Under the pieces are notes generated by a model, which worked only from the letters and a program-made list of their open reading frames with translations, had not been told where the DNA came from and did no database searches. Below, piece by piece: positions 61,701 through 64,000 of a stretch of 64,000 bases of DNA. Each line of letters begins with the position of its first letter. Position 1 is the stretch's first letter. The position numbers and the translations under genes are program-made. Source of the DNA: Branchiostoma floridae (taxonomy: Eukaryota; Chordata; Leptocardii; Amphioxiformes; Branchiostomatidae); the NCBI RefSeq assembly GCF_000003815.2, contig NC_049989.1:18008684-18072683 (forward strand). The letters are read 5' to 3'.

Positions 61701-63645
61701 GAGCTAAAGGGCATCTCAATAAACTCAAACTCAAACCAGGAACAATGGTCTGAATTTGATATTCTACCTGCTTGCTGGTTGGATTCACAGCTGAAGAATC
61801 TGCCAGACAGCGTGATAAACGAGACTTCGGAGTACAAGTCCCTACAGTCGCAGTACTCGGTCCTGTACAACGAGAGTGTGCAGCTGAAACAGGCGCTGGA
61901 TGAGGCTCGCGTTCTGCTCAAGACCACGAAGAACACGCACCTCCGACAGATAGAACAGATGGAGGTGGGTACCAATGCCTCATCTAGAACATTGTGTTTA
62001 TGAGGATTTAAAACTCGTTTGGACTATACTGTAAGTTCATCAATACTATGGTTAACCTCTAGTTCACATCTACCCTATAGCATTACATGTGTCTTAAGAG
62101 ACATATTCCTGAATGACGGTCTCTGCCACATACAGTACATCTTAGATTTTAGTTGTACTATATAATCTTTAAACTTTCCTAGTGTTTTAATGATGGATGG
62201 AAGAAGGGATCATCCCGGATGTCCCTGCAGCTCAGCTGGTAGCAGCCTTGCATTTGATTTCCTGATCCCAATTAGTGGTAACTGGGAGATTCCGTTTCAA
62301 TCATGTGAAGGGCATCTAGGTTGGGGCTGCACCCGTTTTACAAACTTCTTTTAACTTAGATTCTCCTGTGACACATAGGGCATCCAGCCTTTTCCACTCA
62401 GGGCCATTTTGGGCCAGAATTTCCACTTCCTTGAGGCTAACCCCCAGTTAAAACAGGGGTCCCATTTTAAGGAGGTACCTCCCTGTAAAAGTACACCCTG
62501 CTGGAAATTTGCTTTCTTTTCCCTCCCCCAGAGTGACGAGCTGTCGTGTCAGAAGAAGCTGCGTACTGAGGTGATCCAGCTGGAGGACTCGCTGGCGCAG
62601 GTGCGAAAAGAGTACGAGATGCTGCGGATCGAGTTCGAACAGAACCTAGCAGCCAATGAGCAGGCAGGTAGGTCAAAGGGCAAGCCTCTTCTACTGTCTT
62701 CAAGACCCACTCAATACCAGCATTAGATAAGATGTCTAGTTGTGAGAGGAGAGAGAGAGAGAGAGAGAGAGGCACAGAGAGAGAGAGACAGACAGACAAA
62801 CAGAGACAGAGAGACAGTGAGACAGAGAGAGAGACTTTCTGGTAAATTTTACTGTGGAAAGTAGCCAATGACCTCTTTTGTGTGTGTGGTATGTGATCCC
62901 ACTTCTTTACCATAGAAGTCAAATTCTGTGGATCTGTGATTGAGGGTTCAATCCCAGTTTGTAAGGGATTACATGGATTATTTCAAATGGTGACTTGAAG
63001 CCAACAGTCCTTTGTATGAGAGAACTTCAAGTGCTAACCTTAAGTGTCAAATGTCTATAAAGAATTCAATACAGGTTTGTCCTGGCATGCTGTGCTGAAT
63101 ACAGGCCTTATAGCCACATTATACCTCTAGCTACTTGAAGGAGTACAATTGAGAAGAAGAAGAAGTAGCCAATGATGGTATTTTAGAGATGTCACTCTTC
63201 TATTCCCATGTACTACAGCAAATATTTTGTTTTTATCCAGGACCAATCAACAGAGAGCTCCGTCATCTAATCACTAGTCTACAGGTAAGACAGCACTGTC
63301 TGACAACATATGTTTATCAACAAACTCTACTGTTTTTGAAGAACAAGGAAGAAGGAAGAAAACAGTTTGATGTATTTTGTTTGGTGAACAGGACAAGTCT
63401 CAGTCAGGTCCTGTGTGAATTGTTGGAAGACCTGTGCTATCTCAACATCTCAGAAGTTCAACTTTCTGCATTGTCATATTGGAGTGTATATTGTACAGTT
63501 ATGCATCAAATTATGACTATTACCTCTTGTTTTTATTGTTAATCTATTATTGTGCTGTCACACATAGAACCACAACCAACAACTGAAGGGAGAAGTAGCT
63601 CGCTACAAGAGAAAACTCAGAGAAGCCCAGACAGAAATACAAAAG
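52731..63645 (+). CDS. RNF20: E3 ubiquitin-protein ligase BRE1 (RNF20/RNF40 family), 3'-incomplete
   Basis: Twelve exons join in frame: 52731-52856, 53314-53481, 53638-53746, 54443-54616, 55774-55914, 56285-56406, 56927-57136, 60490-60615, 61791-61964, 62532-62667, 63241-63284 and 63568-63645, giving 536 codons. The exon at 52706 supplies 25 nt of 5'UTR, and the ATG is the first in it. After a short basic start, almost the whole product is heptad-rich coiled coil ('[20 protein letters not shown]', 'GLVNRYWTL', '[20 protein letters not shown]'), matching BRE1. BRE1 with the E2 RAD6/UBE2A-B monoubiquitinates histone H2B in transcribed chromatin; the N-terminal coiled coil is the E2-binding region. 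The C-terminal RING domain lies beyond the window. Three exon-edge duplications (54745, 59267, 61399) lie in its introns. Confidence 0.93.
54236..54400. repeat. Dispersed repeat 'accaaggtcacatactagg'
   Basis: The block ending 'ataccaaatatcattgtaat' plus 'ccatc' and 'acacagacacac' is shared with 61060-61205; its first part is shared with 46845-46920. Related text in the opposite sense seems to occur at 23846-23950 and 52945-53090. This is an interspersed family of unknown class. Confidence 0.5.
54745..54810 (+). CDS. RNF20: Possible duplicate of RNF20 exon 4 (66 nt)
   Basis: This block encodes the same peptide ([20 protein letters not shown] plus LT) as the end of exon 4. Every nucleotide difference from exon 4 is silent. 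It is bounded by an AG (weak polypyrimidine tract) and a good donor (cacag|gtgagc). Phase is 1 at both borders, so inclusion would add 22 residues in frame. Transcript evidence is needed. Confidence 0.4.
54850..55176. mobile_element. hAT-like element with 'cagggctcgaaattg' end
   Basis: The left end resembles those at 32525 and 37193. The right end 'tatttggagcccc' is its decayed complement. The interior contains a repeated 'gggtgcacc' palindrome, and 'aaagc' lies on both sides. Confidence 0.45.
55204..55415. mobile_element. hAT-like element with 'cagggctgtct' ends
   Basis: 'cagggctgtct' and 'agacagccctg' are perfect inverted ends. The flanking octamers 'attaagac' and 'gttcagac' agree at 6 of 8 positions, as a decayed 8-bp target duplication would. 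Intronic in RNF20. Confidence 0.6.
56450..56870. mobile_element. Decayed relative of the hAT element at 43979
   Basis: Shared interior: 'caggtccag', 'ggatcaggtc', 'tctggacctggacc', 'cactggc.ttttaaaat', 'ttgttattttctt' and 'taatcggtcca'. It ends 'accggtatcaacccctagtt'. The left end is degraded. Confidence 0.55.
57143..57790. repeat. Three tandem copies of a roughly 215-bp intronic unit
   Basis: Units start near 57143, 57350 and 57568, each with 'agtggag...tctttaaccctagaagtgtcaag', then 'attgaaataagtctgcaaaa' and a 'gacacttc.agggttaaagg' end. The array starts about 7 bp after the donor of RNF20 exon 7. Confidence 0.8.
57791..58900. other. RNF20 intron, nothing recognised
   Basis: AT-rich sequence between the tandem repeat and the SINE. 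No exon-like frame and no structured repeat were seen. Confidence 0.5.
58900..59015 (-). mobile_element. tRNA-derived SINE head
   Basis: On the minus strand 'tagcacaactgg' (A box) and 'ggttcaatc' (B box) are tRNA promoter motifs. The following 'gttggggctgcaccc' tail is shared with the plus-strand SINE at 62221. The remainder toward 58700 may be its body. Confidence 0.6.
59267..59338 (+). pseudogene. Diverged copy of RNF20 exon 8 with an early stop
   Basis: After a proper acceptor (tcttggtctgtag) the sequence encodes [18 protein letters not shown] and then reaches TGA after 23 codons. It resembles the start of exon 8 at 60490 ([18 protein letters not shown]) and enters in the same phase. An AATAAA occurs at 59688. 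Either a decayed duplicate or an alternative last exon that truncates BRE1. Confidence 0.5.
60135..60437. repeat. Palindromic element with internally duplicated palindrome
   Basis: The ends 'taatctccaagcagat' and 'aatctgcctggatatta' pair, as in the element at 12066. Inside, a palindromic unit (gatagtatcaaaggctg ... cagctttgatactatc) is present twice in tandem (about 60167-60285 and 60286-60415). It ends about 50 bp before RNF20 exon 8. Confidence 0.7.
60677..60901. repeat. MITE with about 38-bp terminal inverted repeats
   Basis: 'taggatataggagaattctt' with 'cacacaaccagcaggtac' at the left faces 'gtacctgctggttgtgc' and 'attctcctatatccta' at the right. Located about 60 bp after the exon 8 donor. 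Confidence 0.8.
61342..61471 (+). pseudogene. Partial duplicate of RNF20 exon 9 with its acceptor
   Basis: 'ccaggaacaatggtctgaat' and the acceptor (cttcacag) precede 21 codons (61399-61461) equal to the start of exon 9 (61791). There are only two differences, both silent. The copy then leaves the exon sequence, reads nine more codons (a tail ending KHNKS) and meets TAA. AATAAA overlaps it at 61467. It could be a decayed copy or a premature terminal exon. Confidence 0.6.
62221..62420 (+). mobile_element. tRNA-derived SINE
   Basis: 'cagctcagctggtagcagcc' is a clear A-box region and 'tccgtttcaatc' a B-box-like motif. The downstream 'ggttggggctgcaccc' tail is shared with 58900-59015 in the opposite orientation. 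Confidence 0.6.
62741..62840. repeat. (GA)n-rich microsatellite
   Basis: Long purine runs of GAGAGA interspersed with GACAGACA, about 75 bp after the RNF20 exon 10 donor. Confidence 0.9.
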
Positions 63646-63861
63646 GTTTGGAATAAATCAAGTTTTATATCTTGGCAAACGTCTGAATGTGGTACTGAAA
63701 ATTTTGAAATGTTTGTGATGATTTTTACTTTGAACTCACAGTTTTTCTTATATGACCTCCTTGCCATGAAATCATGATGTGGTGTTGAGTATATGCCTGT
63801 GACAGATGCCATGTACATTGTACAGTATTTACAAGTTCATTGTAACAGGGAAATTCCCCTA

Positions 63862-63964
63862 GCTCGTATGAGGTACGTATGAATATAAACTCCCAACCTC
63901 TTGGTCCATAGGAAGGGTTGCACTCTTAGTCCAGAGGCAGAGTCGCTAACCACTGGACCATACG
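63862..63964 (-). mobile_element. Possible tRNA-like SINE
   Basis: On the minus strand 'ggtccagtggttagcgactc' resembles a tRNA 5' half with an A box. The B-box region is poor, so the assignment is tentative. Confidence 0.35.
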
Positions 63965-64000
63965 AGGGGCATTCAATAAGTAATGCCCCTGACCCATTTC
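63965..64000. mobile_element. Edge of a mariner-like element, cut by the window end
   Basis: 'aggggcattcaataagtaat' with 'gcccctgaccca' after a TA resembles, from memory, terminal repeats of mariner-type transposons in marine invertebrates. Only 36 bp are visible. Confidence 0.45.

Overview
This is a eukaryotic nuclear window with small exons, long AT-rich introns, GT/AG splice sites and dense short palindromic repeats. The chordate-type proteins (SLC43 transporters, an alpha-crystallin-type small heat shock protein and the histone H2B ubiquitin ligase BRE1/RNF20), together with the many MITE-like and hAT-like elements, suggest a cephalochordate (amphioxus, Branchiostoma). That assignment is an inference from gene content and repeat style, not from a database match.

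Layout. (1) 1-7.5 kb: no coding exon found; palindromes and short duplications. (2) 7.5-17.5 kb, plus strand: ten 3' coding exons of an SLC43A1/A2-type (LAT3/LAT4-like) amino-acid transporter; its N-terminal exon is not visible. (3) 17.6-22.1 kb: possible uncharacterised minus-strand locus with one strongly codon-biased exon, triplicated exon-like modules, seven CCAAT boxes and two near-perfect hairpins. (4) 22.4-26.2 kb, plus: complete two-exon small heat shock gene with TATA box, perfect heat shock elements and three upstream repeats carrying further HSEs; its last codons plus 3'UTR are amplified into an 11-unit array. (5) 29.3-41.8 kb, minus: complete SLC43A3-type transporter with a pair of 124-nt exons that look mutually exclusive. 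(6) 41.8-51.8 kb: intergenic, rich in hAT/MITE/SINE sequence and degenerate tandem repeats. (7) 52.7 kb to the window end, plus: twelve 5' exons (about 536 codons) of RNF20/BRE1; the RING end lies outside the window.

The two transporters represent the two SLC43 branches and lie tail to tail around the heat shock gene. A recurring theme is duplication of exon edges together with a splice site: in the LAT3/4-like gene (13.1 kb), the SLC43A3-like gene (35.5 kb) and RNF20 (54.7, 59.3 and 61.4 kb), plus the amplified heat shock tail. Most copies are decayed, but the 54.7-kb RNF20 copy differs only at silent positions and is phase-compatible, and the SLC43A3 pair has intact frames, so some copies may be used as alternative exons. 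All exon boundaries come from splice motifs, reading phase and remembered family similarity; no transcript or database was consulted.
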